Of a stretch of 64,000 nucleotides of DNA, positions 41,849-49,962 are shown piece after piece. The stretch covers positions 8,711-72,710 of the forward strand of contig NZ_JAYLLN010000015.1 of assembly GCF_037126265.1 (NCBI RefSeq), written 5' to 3'. Under the pieces are notes generated by a model that was not told where the DNA came from, searched no databases, and saw only the letters and a program-made list of their open reading frames with translations. Position numbers and translations under genes: made by a program. Numbering within the stretch: the stretch's first letter is position 1; each line of letters opens with the position of its first letter. The stretch is from Sphingobacterium tenebrionis. Its GTDB lineage: Bacteria > Bacteroidota > Bacteroidia > Sphingobacteriales > Sphingobacteriaceae.

Positions 41849-43723
41849 ATGTCAACTACAGTTATATCGCACGACGCAGCTCATCACGATGATCATGGTC
41901 ACCATCATGAGACGTTCTTGACGAAGTATATCTTCAGTCAAGATCACAAGATGATTGCAAAGCAGTTTTTGATCACAGGTATTATTATGGCCGTTTTCGC
42001 CATGGTACTGTCGATTTTATTTCGTATCCAACTAGCATGGCCTGACAAAGAATTCCCTATTCTAGAAGTATTCTTAGGTAAATGGGCTGAAGGTGGACGT
42101 ATTAAACCAGATTTCTTCCTTTCGTTAGTAACGATCCATGGTACCATGATGGTATTCTTCGTATTAACAGCAGGTCTTTCTGGAACATTCAGTAACTTAT
42201 TAATTCCTTACCAATTAGGTGCACGTGATATGGCATCGCCATTGATGAACATGTTATCATACTGGTTCTTCTTTGTAGCTTGTGTTATCATGGTTGCTTC
42301 TTTCTTTATCGAAAGTGGACCTGCATCTGCCGGTTGGACCATCTATCCGCCACTCTCTGCCGTACCGACCGCCATCGCGGGTTCCGGTCTTGGTATGACC
42401 TTGTGGTTAGTGAGTATGACCTTGTTCATCGCTTCACAGGTATTAGGTGGTGTAAACTACATCAGTACCGTATTGAACATGCGTACTAAAGGTATGGAAC
42501 TTTGGAAGATGCCTTTGACTATTTGGTCTTTCTTCTTAACGGCAATCGTAGGTTTATTATCCTTCCCAGTATTAGTTTCTGCGGTAGTATTATTATTCTT
42601 CGACCGTTCAGTTGGTACATCTTTCTATCTGTCAGACTTAGTAGTAGGTGGTACGATCCTTCCTAATGAAGGTGGTTCGCCAATCTTATTCCAACACTTA
42701 TTCTGGTTCTTAGGTCACCCTGAGGTATATATCGTAGTTATGCCTGCATTAGGTTTAACTTCTGAGGTAATCTCTACAAACGCTCGTAAACCGATCTTTG
42801 GTTACCATGCGATGGTTTACTCTTTAGTTGGTATTACGGTATTATCCTTTATCGTATGGGGTCACCACATGTTCGTTACAGGTATGAGTCCTTTCTTGGG
42901 AGGTGTCTTCATGATCACCACGTTGATCATTGCGGTTCCTTCTGCTGTAAAGGCATTCAACTATATTGCAACTCTTTGGAGAGGTAATATCCGTTTCACT
43001 CCAGCGATGATGTTTGCTATCGGTATGGTATCATTCTTCGTATCTGGTGGTTTGACAGGATTGTATTTAGGTAACGCAACATTAGATATCAACTTACACG
43101 ATACGTATTTCGTAGTTGCCCACTTCCACTTGGTAATGGGTTCTGCTTCGATCTTCGGTATGCTTTCTGGAGTTTACCACTGGTATCCGAAAATGTTCGG
43201 TAGAATGATGGATGAGCGTTTAGGTTATTTCCACTTCTGGTTAACATTTATCGGTGCTTACTTGGTATTCTTCCCAATGCACTTTATGGGTATCGATGGG
43301 GTACCTCGTCGTTACTACGCATTTACCGAATTCCCTTTCATGGAGAAATGGGTATCTGTAAACTTATTGGTTACATGGGCAGCGATCGTTTCTGCTGTAG
43401 GTCAAGTAGCGTTCTTATGGAACTTCTTCGCTTCGATCTGGTGTGGAAAACGTGCGCCTCAAAACCCTTGGAAATCCAATACTTTAGAGTGGACTACTCC
43501 GGTAGAACATATCCACGGAAACTGGCCAGGAGAAATCCCTTCAGTATACCGTTGGCCATATGATTACTCTAAGCCAGGTCATGATGAAGACTTTATTCCT
43601 CAAACAGTTCCACACTCTCAAACCATGAGCTCTAACTTGCTACATGATTGGGAAGGAAACGAAGAGGGTATAGCTGCTCAAAAAGCGTACAACCGCGAGC
43701 ACGATAGAGAAATAGAAGGGTAG
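41849..43723 (+). CDS. coxA: Cytochrome c oxidase subunit I (haem a / a3-CuB)
   Basis: A 624-residue haem-copper oxidase subunit I with about twelve helices and a His-rich N-terminus. TIHGTMMVFF carries a haem a ligand, WFLGHPEVYIVVMP has the CuB His and the cross-linked Tyr typical of A-family oxidases, WGHHMFVTG gives the CuB His pair, and FVVAHFHLVMG holds the haem a3 and a ligands. It reduces oxygen and pumps protons. The C-terminal tail continues through a hydrophilic stretch of about 90 residues. Followed by the haem A synthase gene. Confidence 0.97.
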   Translation: MSTTVISHDAAHHDDHGHHHETFLTKYIFSQDHKMIAKQFLITGIIMAVFAMVLSILFRIQLAWPDKEFPILEVFLGKWAEGGRIKPDFFLSLVTIHGTMMVFFVLTAGLSGTFSNLLIPYQLGARDMASPLMNMLSYWFFFVACVIMVASFFIESGPASAGWTIYPPLSAVPTAIAGSGLGMTLWLVSMTLFIASQVLGGVNYISTVLNMRTKGMELWKMPLTIWSFFLTAIVGLLSFPVLVSAVVLLFFDRSVGTSFYLSDLVVGGTILPNEGGSPILFQHLFWFLGHPEVYIVVMPALGLTSEVISTNARKPIFGYHAMVYSLVGITVLSFIVWGHHMFVTGMSPFLGGVFMITTLIIAVPSAVKAFNYIATLWRGNIRFTPAMMFAIGMVSFFVSGGLTGLYLGNATLDINLHDTYFVVAHFHLVMGSASIFGMLSGVYHWYPKMFGRMMDERLGYFHFWLTFIGAYLVFFPMHFMGIDGVPRRYYAFTEFPFMEKWVSVNLLVTWAAIVSAVGQVAFLWNFFASIWCGKRAPQNPWKSNTLEWTTPVEHIHGNWPGEIPSVYRWPYDYSKPGHDEDFIPQTVPHSQTMSSNLLHDWEGNEEGIAAQKAYNREHDREIEG

Positions 43724-43775
43724 GCTCATACCTACCTCTTCTTTATTCGATTATAATTTGTAAAAGGAGAGATCC

Positions 43776-44834
43776 ATGTATCCATCAGCTGAAAAGCGTT
43801 TTATTCGGATAAATAAGATCACGATTTTCGTTCTTTTCATTGTTATTGCAGCAGGAGGAATCGTTAGGAGTACAGGTTCGGGCATGGGATGTCCGGATTG
43901 GCCTAAGTGTTTTAACCGTATCATTCCACCTACCGATGTTTCGCAATTGCCAGCAGGCTATGAGCAACATTATGTAGAAGGAAGGGTTAAAAAAAACGAA
44001 CGATTTGCCAAAATGATTGAATTCTTTGGATACAAGGATTTGGCCGATCAGATTCGTCACGATGAATCGATATTGGTTCATGAAGAATTCAATGCCGCAA
44101 AGACCTGGACGGAATACGTTAATCGATTAGCAGGTGTCACAGCCGGATTTTTCATGCTGTTTACCGCTATTTATTCCTTTACCTATTGGAAAAAGAAAAA
44201 AGCCATAGCAATATGGAGCGTTCTTAATCTTATTGTCGTTGTGATACAAGCCTGGTTAGGCTCTATCGTTGTATCCACTAACTTAACCCCTTGGGTGATT
44301 ACCATCCACATGTTACTTGCTCTAGTGATTGTCTGTATTGCCATTCACACCTATTTTTGGGCGAAAACATTACGAGATGGAACGATCCTAAAGGCAAATG
44401 TAGAACCAAGTTTAAGAATCTGGGCTTTAGTGTCCATCATTCTATTGGTTGTACAAGTAGTTTTTGGAACCGATGTTAGGGAGATCATCGATCATCTTAA
44501 CCAACAAGCCATTCAACGGGAGAACTGGATAGATGCTATTGGATCTGCTTATCATATACATCGTATTTTGGGCTATATAACCTTGGCCATTACGTTGTAT
44601 CTATATTTTAAGATCAAATCCACGGGTTTATTCCAAACGGTTCAATACCGTTATGCCTTGATTGCAGTGGTATTGGTTTGTATTCAAATGTTGTCAGGGA
44701 TTATATTAGCAAGGTTTCATGTTCCTGCTTTTGCACAAACAACGCATTTAGTGGTGGCGAGTCTGTTCGTCGGAGCTCAGTACTATCTTTTGTTATTATT
44801 GAGTAAGCCAAAGCCCGTGCTTGCCAGTGCTTAG
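43776..44834 (+). CDS. ctaA: Haem A synthase (CtaA/COX15)
   Basis: A 352-residue membrane protein with about eight helices. GGIVRSTGSGMGCPDWPKC is the family opening; internal repeats of helices carry His ligands (NRLAGVTAG, ITIHMLLALV, YHIHRILGYI, TTHLVVAS). It oxidises haem O to haem A for the adjacent oxidase. A good Shine-Dalgarno AAAGGAGAG precedes the ATG, unusual for this genome. A 75-residue insert between helices 1 and 2 includes the EQHYVEGR segment seen in other Bacteroidota homologues. ctaB begins 18 bases after its stop. Confidence 0.94.
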   Translation: MYPSAEKRFIRINKITIFVLFIVIAAGGIVRSTGSGMGCPDWPKCFNRIIPPTDVSQLPAGYEQHYVEGRVKKNERFAKMIEFFGYKDLADQIRHDESILVHEEFNAAKTWTEYVNRLAGVTAGFFMLFTAIYSFTYWKKKKAIAIWSVLNLIVVVIQAWLGSIVVSTNLTPWVITIHMLLALVIVCIAIHTYFWAKTLRDGTILKANVEPSLRIWALVSIILLVVQVVFGTDVREIIDHLNQQAIQRENWIDAIGSAYHIHRILGYITLAITLYLYFKIKSTGLFQTVQYRYALIAVVLVCIQMLSGIILARFHVPAFAQTTHLVVASLFVGAQYYLLLLLSKPKPVLASA

Positions 44835-44852
44835 TTGGGAATTATTTTGATT

Positions 44853-45758
44853 ATGAAAGAGTTTATTTCAGATTTTAACAAACTTGTGAAGCTACGTCTT
44901 ACACTGACCGTAGTTTTTTCGGCCTCTATCTCCTTTTTGATAGGAGCTACCCAGCAAGGAGATATCATCTGGTATAACTGGGCATTGCTTACATTCGGTG
45001 GATTCTTGGTTACCGGTGCTGCAAATGGATTTAACGAGATCATCGAAAAAGATCTGGATAAGTTAATGAAACGCACGATGGATAGACCACTTCCTGCCGG
45101 AAGGATGACTACTGGACAAGCCTTGATTTTAAGCTTGTTCATGGGAATATTCGGAACCTTAGTTTTGGTGAATCTTAACTTTATCGCAGGTCTGATTTCC
45201 GTGTTTTCCATTTTCCTGTATGCATTTGTCTATACCCCACTGAAACAGAAATCGCCAATTGCGGTATGGGTAGGCGCAATTCCTGGAGCTTTACCTCCTT
45301 TAATTGGGTACTATGCAGCGTTTAAATCGGCAGGATTCGGATTGGCCTATGCTGAAGTAAGTGAGCAAGCAATCGTAATCACTCCTTTGGTTTTATTCGC
45401 TATTCAGTTTTTCTGGCAGTTTCCACACTTCTGGGCCATTGCTTGGGTTTCTGATGAGGATTATAAGCGAGCAGGTTTCCGGTTATTACCGACAACGAAA
45501 AAAGATAAGTTATCAGCTTGGTTTATTTTTATATCCTCGCTGTTAATGGTGCCTGTAGGACTATTGCCTATGTACTATGGGATTGGAGGCTGGGTATTCA
45601 CCACAGTTTCCGTATTGGGCGGATTGTTGTTTACCTGGTATGGGTATCAGCATTTGGTTAAAATGGAAGTGAGTACAGCAAAGAAGATCATGTTTACTTC
45701 ATTCGCTTACTTACCAATAACACAGTTGTTGTTATTGTTAGATTTTAAACCTTTTTAA
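44853..45758 (+). CDS. ctaB: Protohaem IX farnesyltransferase (haem O synthase, CtaB)
   Basis: Start placed at the ATG at 44853 (MKEFISDFNKLV, 301 residues); the upstream in-frame TTG at 44835 would add six residues. It is a UbiA-superfamily prenyltransferase with about nine helices; the Asp-rich loops ANGFNEIIEKDLDKLMKRTMDRPLPAG and WVSDEDYKRAGF bind farnesyl diphosphate with magnesium. It makes haem O, the substrate of CtaA. Five bases separate it from the next gene. Confidence 0.95.
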   Translation: MKEFISDFNKLVKLRLTLTVVFSASISFLIGATQQGDIIWYNWALLTFGGFLVTGAANGFNEIIEKDLDKLMKRTMDRPLPAGRMTTGQALILSLFMGIFGTLVLVNLNFIAGLISVFSIFLYAFVYTPLKQKSPIAVWVGAIPGALPPLIGYYAAFKSAGFGLAYAEVSEQAIVITPLVLFAIQFFWQFPHFWAIAWVSDEDYKRAGFRLLPTTKKDKLSAWFIFISSLLMVPVGLLPMYYGIGGWVFTTVSVLGGLLFTWYGYQHLVKMEVSTAKKIMFTSFAYLPITQLLLLLDFKPF

Positions 45759-45763
45759 AAACA

Positions 45764-46366
45764 ATGGAATTAAATATTGCAATGGATAAGCAAGAATTGC
45801 TAAACGAAGAACTACAGAAATCAAGAAAGGCGAAGAAATTCAATCTTTACCTGGGCATGATCGGTATGTTCATGATGTTTGCTGCTTTTTCAAGTGGGTT
45901 TATCGTGTATACGAATAGTGGGGTGGATAAAGGTATCAAAACAATTCTTCCTTATGTATTTATTTATAGTACTGCCGCTATCGTCATCAGCAGTTTAACG
46001 ATGTACCTAGCTTTTAAAGCAGTAAAAAACAATGACCTTGGAAAACAGAAAATCTTTTTGATTGCCACTATCCTATTAGGTGTGCTGTTCTTTTTCCTAC
46101 AATTGGAGGCTTGGAGCGTTTTATTCAGCCGTGAGATCACATTCACCAATACGAATGCATCACAGTCGTTTATTTACGTCTTTACAGGTTTTCACTTAGC
46201 GCACATCATAGCCGGAATTTTGGTGTTGACGCGTTGTCTGATAGGGGCCATGAAAAATATCCCCCTTGGCAACAATATTTTCCGGATGGAAATTGCCTCA
46301 ATATTCTGGCATTTTCTAGGCCTATTATGGATTTATATATATGTTTTCTTACTTTTGAATCAATAA
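45764..46366 (+). CDS. Cytochrome c oxidase subunit III-like protein (first copy)
   Basis: A 200-residue five-helix membrane protein of the CoxC family. The segment AFSSGFIVYT, FVLQLEAWSVLF-like FLQLEAWSVLF, and TGFHLAHIIAGILVL with the conserved His are typical, as is the ending FWHFLGLLWIYIYVFLL. It lacks the first two helices of the classical seven-helix subunit. It stabilises subunit I and the proton entry path. A second, longer subunit III gene follows after 9 bases, a pairing usual in Bacteroidota. Confidence 0.92.
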   Translation: MELNIAMDKQELLNEELQKSRKAKKFNLYLGMIGMFMMFAAFSSGFIVYTNSGVDKGIKTILPYVFIYSTAAIVISSLTMYLAFKAVKNNDLGKQKIFLIATILLGVLFFFLQLEAWSVLFSREITFTNTNASQSFIYVFTGFHLAHIIAGILVLTRCLIGAMKNIPLGNNIFRMEIASIFWHFLGLLWIYIYVFLLLNQ

Positions 46367-46375
46367 CAGTAAACA

Positions 46376-47113
46376 ATGAGTACAACAGTATCGCAATTGG
46401 ATAAGGTAAAAGAGGGACCTTGGAGCGGAGGTAAATCACCTTGGAATTTAGAGTATGGAAAGATCATGATGTGGTTTTTCCTGGTGTCAGATGCCTTTAC
46501 ATTTTCTGCATTCTTGATTTATTATGGTGCTCAGAAATTTGCGCAACCTTCATGGATCGATGCGGATAAGGTATTCCAATCTATCCCAGGTATCGCAGAA
46601 TCAGGACAACCATTGGTTTTCGTAGGTATCATGACCTTTATCTTAATCATGTCATCCGTGACCATGGTACTAGCCGTAGAAGCTGGACACCGAAACTCAA
46701 AACAAGAGGTGGTAAAATGGATGTTATGGACTATTTTAGGAGGTTTAATGTTCATTGGCTGTCAAGCTATTGAATGGACCCACCTACACCATCAAGGATT
46801 CTGGTTCGGACGTAACCCTGCAACTGGATTAACGGACGATAATGCTATCGTACAAGCATTGAGCCCTTATTTCACCAAAGAGGTTTCTTATACAGCAGCC
46901 CTTCAATTTTCTAACCTTTTCTTTACCATTACAGGTTTCCACGGATTCCACGTATCGATTGGTATCTTGTTGAACATCATCGTTCTTTCCATGACGTTGA
47001 ACAATACTTTCGAAAGAAGAGGAACGTATTTAATGGTTGAGAAAGTAGGTCTTTATTGGCACTTTGTCGATCTAGTTTGGGTATTCGTATTTACCTTCTT
47101 CTACTTAATCTAA
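46376..47113 (+). CDS. coxC: Cytochrome c oxidase subunit III (second copy)
   Basis: A 245-residue protein with five to six helices. KIMMWFFLVSDAFTFSAFLIYY at the start, GCQAIEWTHLHHQG in the middle, TGFHGFHVSIG and YWHFVDLVWVFVFTFFYLI at the end fit subunit III. It forms part of the aa3-type oxidase core. It overlaps no neighbour; subunit IV follows after 30 bases. Confidence 0.94.
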   Translation: MSTTVSQLDKVKEGPWSGGKSPWNLEYGKIMMWFFLVSDAFTFSAFLIYYGAQKFAQPSWIDADKVFQSIPGIAESGQPLVFVGIMTFILIMSSVTMVLAVEAGHRNSKQEVVKWMLWTILGGLMFIGCQAIEWTHLHHQGFWFGRNPATGLTDDNAIVQALSPYFTKEVSYTAALQFSNLFFTITGFHGFHVSIGILLNIIVLSMTLNNTFERRGTYLMVEKVGLYWHFVDLVWVFVFTFFYLI

Positions 47114-47143
47114 TTTTAGGGTTCAACATTTAAACTAACGAAA

Positions 47144-47518
47144 ATGAGTCATCACGATCATATAGCAAGCCACGATGCGCACGCGCATGGCGAAGGAATG
47201 GATAAAAAACGTATCTGGTCCGTATTCTTTGTTCTATTAGCTTTAACCGCTTTAGAGTTCTTAATCGCATTAGGATTTGTACACCACTGGGGTATCCTTC
47301 AAAAAGGAACTTTGGTGAATGTAATCTACATCATCTTAACATTGGTGAAAGCATTTTACATTGTAGCCTTCTTTATGCACTTGAAATTTGAAAAATCAGG
47401 TTTCATCATCACTTGTAGTATTGTATTCTTATTTATCATATACTTCATTATCTTAATGTTGATTGAAGGTGGTCACTTGAATGACTCTTTCACACATCAA
47501 CCAATTTTCCCTCATTAA
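47144..47518 (+). CDS. Cytochrome c oxidase subunit IV (caa3/bacterial type)
   Basis: A 124-residue small membrane protein with three helices and a His-rich, hydrophilic N-terminus (MSHHDHIASHDAHAHGEG). The arrangement KRIWSVFFVLLALTALEF and FYIVAFFMHLKFEKSG is typical of the COX4_pro-type subunit IV. It is part of the oxidase and lies between subunit III and the SCO-like gene. The N-terminal His cluster resembles those of coxA and actF in this cluster. Confidence 0.88.
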   Translation: MSHHDHIASHDAHAHGEGMDKKRIWSVFFVLLALTALEFLIALGFVHHWGILQKGTLVNVIYIILTLVKAFYIVAFFMHLKFEKSGFIITCSIVFLFIIYFIILMLIEGGHLNDSFTHQPIFPH

Positions 47519-47532
47519 TAAGCATATTTGAA

Positions 47533-48255
47533 ATGAGTAAACATACTCGTTCGAAGAATATATCGAAATTAATTATCCTGGCACTCGTTCTATTTGTGCC
47601 AGGATTTTTATATATACTGGTTAATAAAATGGGCTCCAATGAGTACATTAAGCTACCAGTATTCGGTGAAAAACATCTTTCTGGTAAGATGAACAGGGTG
47701 ATGGGTCGTGAAATTCCCGATACTGTTTTCCATCAGCTTACCGAAGTGGATTTCATCAATTATGATAATAAACCGGTTAGGTTTCTGGAATCTGATACGA
47801 TTATTACCGTAGCTCATCTATTCTATGGCAAGGATCAAGGACTATCGAAGCAATTGCTGCACGATGTCAATACTATTGCTACCCGTTTTAAGTACAATCC
47901 GAAGATTCAGCTGTTTTCCATTGATGTGGATTCTACCGATAGTCAACAAGTAATGGAGGAGGCAATTGCGCCATACAGCAAGGATAGAAACCCCAATTGG
48001 TTTGTCGTTAACCAACCCAACACTGACATCTTTAAATATGCTCGAGAGCGGATGTTATTGGAGGCTATGCGGGTGGATGGGGATCCAAACAAGTTTGTCA
48101 TCAGCAACCAGATCATCTTGATCGATTCTAAAAAACGGATCCGTGGTATCTACGACATTAGCCTTCGCTCTGAAATAGATCGTTTGGAAGATGAGGTAAA
48201 AGTGCAGGTGGTAGAAGAAATCAGAAACTCACCATTAAAAGTAGAAAGAAAGTAA
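47533..48255 (+). CDS. SCO1/SenC-like protein lacking cysteines
   Basis: A 240-residue protein with an N-terminal signal-anchor helix (about 11-31) and a thioredoxin-like domain. The stretch ITVAHLFYGKDQGLSKQLLHDVNTI and LFSIDVDSTDS align with the SCO copper-chaperone core, but the CxxxC pair is replaced by Lys100 and Leu104, and the downstream His is not evident before the QIILID strand. The protein has no cysteine at all. True SCO proteins deliver copper to the CuA site. Position within the oxidase cluster suggests an assembly role without copper binding by this motif. It precedes a DUF420 gene by 2 bases. Confidence 0.75.
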   Translation: MSKHTRSKNISKLIILALVLFVPGFLYILVNKMGSNEYIKLPVFGEKHLSGKMNRVMGREIPDTVFHQLTEVDFINYDNKPVRFLESDTIITVAHLFYGKDQGLSKQLLHDVNTIATRFKYNPKIQLFSIDVDSTDSQQVMEEAIAPYSKDRNPNWFVVNQPNTDIFKYARERMLLEAMRVDGDPNKFVISNQIILIDSKKRIRGIYDISLRSEIDRLEDEVKVQVVEEIRNSPLKVERK

Positions 48256-48257
48256 TC

Positions 48258-48800
48258 ATGGGAATGACTGAAGAAGAAAAAAAATATAAAGGGATTATTT
48301 GGGCTTTGTCCATCATTATCCCACTTGCCGTAGCTGCCCTGTTTGGGATCAACCTTCCAAAAATGGGTTATGAGGTAAAACCATTAGGTTTCTTACCTCC
48401 GATTTATGCCACTATCAACGGTCTTACTGCTGTTACTTTAGTGGTTGCTGTATCTGCAATCAAACGGGGTAACATCAAGTTGCACGAGAACCTGATCAAA
48501 TTATGTATGGTCTTTTCATCCTTATTCTTGGTGATGTATGTGGCCTACCATATGACTTCAGAATCTACCAAATTTGGCGGCGAAGGAACTATTAGATACA
48601 TCTATTATTTCATTCTGGTGACACACATCGTGTTATCCGTGGTTATTATTCCTTTTGTATTATTTACCTTTGTAAGAGGGATTGCAGGAGCCTATGAACG
48701 CCATAAAAAACTAGCCCGTATTACCTATCCAATGTGGTTATATGTTGCTGTTACAGGTGTTATTGTTTACCTGATGATATCCCCTTATTACGCACATTAA
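48258..48800 (+). CDS. DUF420 membrane protein (CtaM-like)
   Basis: A 180-residue protein with five predicted helices. GFLPPIYATINGLTAVTLVVA, KRGNIKLHENLIKLCMVFSSLFLVMYVAYH and FILVTHIVLSVVIIPFVL with conserved His residues match DUF420. In Staphylococcus a DUF420 protein (CtaM) is needed for caa3/aa3 oxidase maturation, and its place in this cluster agrees with that. It starts 2 bases after the SCO-like gene, suggesting coupled translation. Confidence 0.88.
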   Translation: MGMTEEEKKYKGIIWALSIIIPLAVAALFGINLPKMGYEVKPLGFLPPIYATINGLTAVTLVVAVSAIKRGNIKLHENLIKLCMVFSSLFLVMYVAYHMTSESTKFGGEGTIRYIYYFILVTHIVLSVVIIPFVLFTFVRGIAGAYERHKKLARITYPMWLYVAVTGVIVYLMISPYYAH

Positions 48801-48810
48801 GGAGAATAAC

Positions 48811-49278
48811 ATGAAAAAGATATGGATTTATCAAGCTGATCGTTTCTTTACCCAACCTGAACACGAACTGGCGCAGGAGAAGTTGGATAGATTTGTAGAG
48901 GAATGGACCGCCCATGGGAATCAGTTAGCTGGAAAAGCGGAAATCAAATACAATTTATTTATTGTTTTTACGGTTGATGAGGCCATGGCGCAAGTAACCG
49001 GATGCTCCATTGATAAATCGGTTCGGGTATTGAAGGAATTGGAAGAGGAATTGAATATCGGTCTTTTCAATAGAATGTTGATCTCCTACCGTGATACAGA
49101 GGGTAATATACAACTTGTTTCACGTGAAGTTTTTGATTCCTTGTGTAAGGAAGGTGAAGTAGGGCAGGAGACCATCGTTTTCAATAACTTGATTCAATCC
49201 GCAGACGATTATTCCAGCAAATGGGAAGTCCCATTAAAGGATAGTTGGCATGCCTCTGTTTTTTTTGCTTCGGTGTAA
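48811..49278 (+). CDS. Unknown soluble protein at the end of the respiratory cluster
   Basis: A 155-residue cytoplasmic protein with no signal peptide or membrane segment. MKKIWIYQADRFFTQPE at the start, a central GCSIDKSVRVLKELEEEL and the ending KDSWHASVFF are features I associate with an uncharacterised Bacteroidota family sometimes labelled an ABC transporter ATPase, but no Walker A or B motif exists here, so that label would be wrong. A clear AAGGAG precedes the ATG. Only 10 bases separate it from the DUF420 gene, so it is co-transcribed. Function is not known. Confidence 0.75.
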   Translation: MKKIWIYQADRFFTQPEHELAQEKLDRFVEEWTAHGNQLAGKAEIKYNLFIVFTVDEAMAQVTGCSIDKSVRVLKELEEELNIGLFNRMLISYRDTEGNIQLVSREVFDSLCKEGEVGQETIVFNNLIQSADDYSSKWEVPLKDSWHASVFFASV

Positions 49279-49280
49279 AA

Positions 49281-49330
49281 GCATACTGAAAGTATACTAA
49301 AAGTATGTAAAATGTATGTTTTATATACTT
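49281..49330. repeat. Phased AGTATACT-type short repeat
   Basis: Directly after the unknown gene, units GCATACTGAA, AGTATACTAAA, AGTATGTAAA and ATGTATGTTT follow with a 10-11 base period. They vary at several positions and include the perfect palindrome AGTATACT. The form is like the array at 13056-13121. The rest of the 175-base gap to DoxX contains no recognised feature. Confidence 0.5.
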
Positions 49331-49453
49331 GGCCCGTACTTTAACCCTGCTTTAAGCATACTTAAACTACGATTACACCCCTAATTCAAACATATTCTGA
49401 AGTTCTAGGTGGGAAGCAAGCCCAAGAAAACGGATAAAATACGTTAGGGGTAT

Positions 49454-49849
49454 TTATTTCTTATCGATACTTAATTTTCCAGGTCCCATAATGGCAAATG
49501 CAATATATACGGCCATGAACTCCAAAGCATGGGAAGCTCCGGATAAGCCATCCCCTTTCGCCAAATGATTTAGAGCGGCTACCAACATTGTTAATGCTAA
49601 AAATATAGAAGCCGGTTTGGTCCATAATCCCAACATCAAAAAGACAGAGCCCAGACTTTCCACCAACCCTGCTGAAAAACCAAATACGGTAGGCATGAAG
49701 TTAATGCCCAAATTGCTCATAGATCCTCCAATCTTAGTCCATAGCTCAGGACCACCCATTAATTTCGGTAATCCGTGGAAAGCAATCATGGTTGCCCCAA
49801 TGACTAACCTGATAATTAGTAAACCGATGTCTATCTTTGAATTTCGCAT
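49454..49849 (-). CDS. DoxX family membrane protein
   Basis: A 131-residue protein with four helices. LLIIRLVIGATMIAFHGLPKLMGG, FSAGLVESLGSVFLMLGLWTKPASIFLALTMLVAALNH and the ending MAVYIAFAIMGPGKLSIDKK fit the DoxX family, small membrane proteins of poorly defined redox-related roles. It stands alone, converging on the respiratory cluster and diverging from metG. No partner gene is seen. Confidence 0.88.
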   Translation of the reverse strand: MRNSKIDIGLLIIRLVIGATMIAFHGLPKLMGGPELWTKIGGSMSNLGINFMPTVFGFSAGLVESLGSVFLMLGLWTKPASIFLALTMLVAALNHLAKGDGLSGASHALEFMAVYIAFAIMGPGKLSIDKK

Positions 49850-49911
49850 GTATAATAAGTATTAGTGCTTTTTTGGTTAGGACAATATACATTTTTTTTG
49901 GCAATTTGCTG

Positions 49912-49919
49912 TATCTTTG
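49912..49919 (+). promoter_or_regulatory. Putative -7 box for metG (TATCTTTG)
   Basis: A full TAnnTTTG match followed by C, 44 bases before the proposed TTG start at 49963. A start at 49933 would leave almost no leader, so this box favours the downstream start. Confidence 0.55.
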
Positions 49920-49962
49920 CTAGCCGACAATTTTGTTGGAATTCATTAAAAACACACAAACC

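Noticed and set aside
48811..49278. ABC transporter ATPase
   Set aside because: Neither a Walker A, Walker B nor ABC signature motif is present in the 155 residues.
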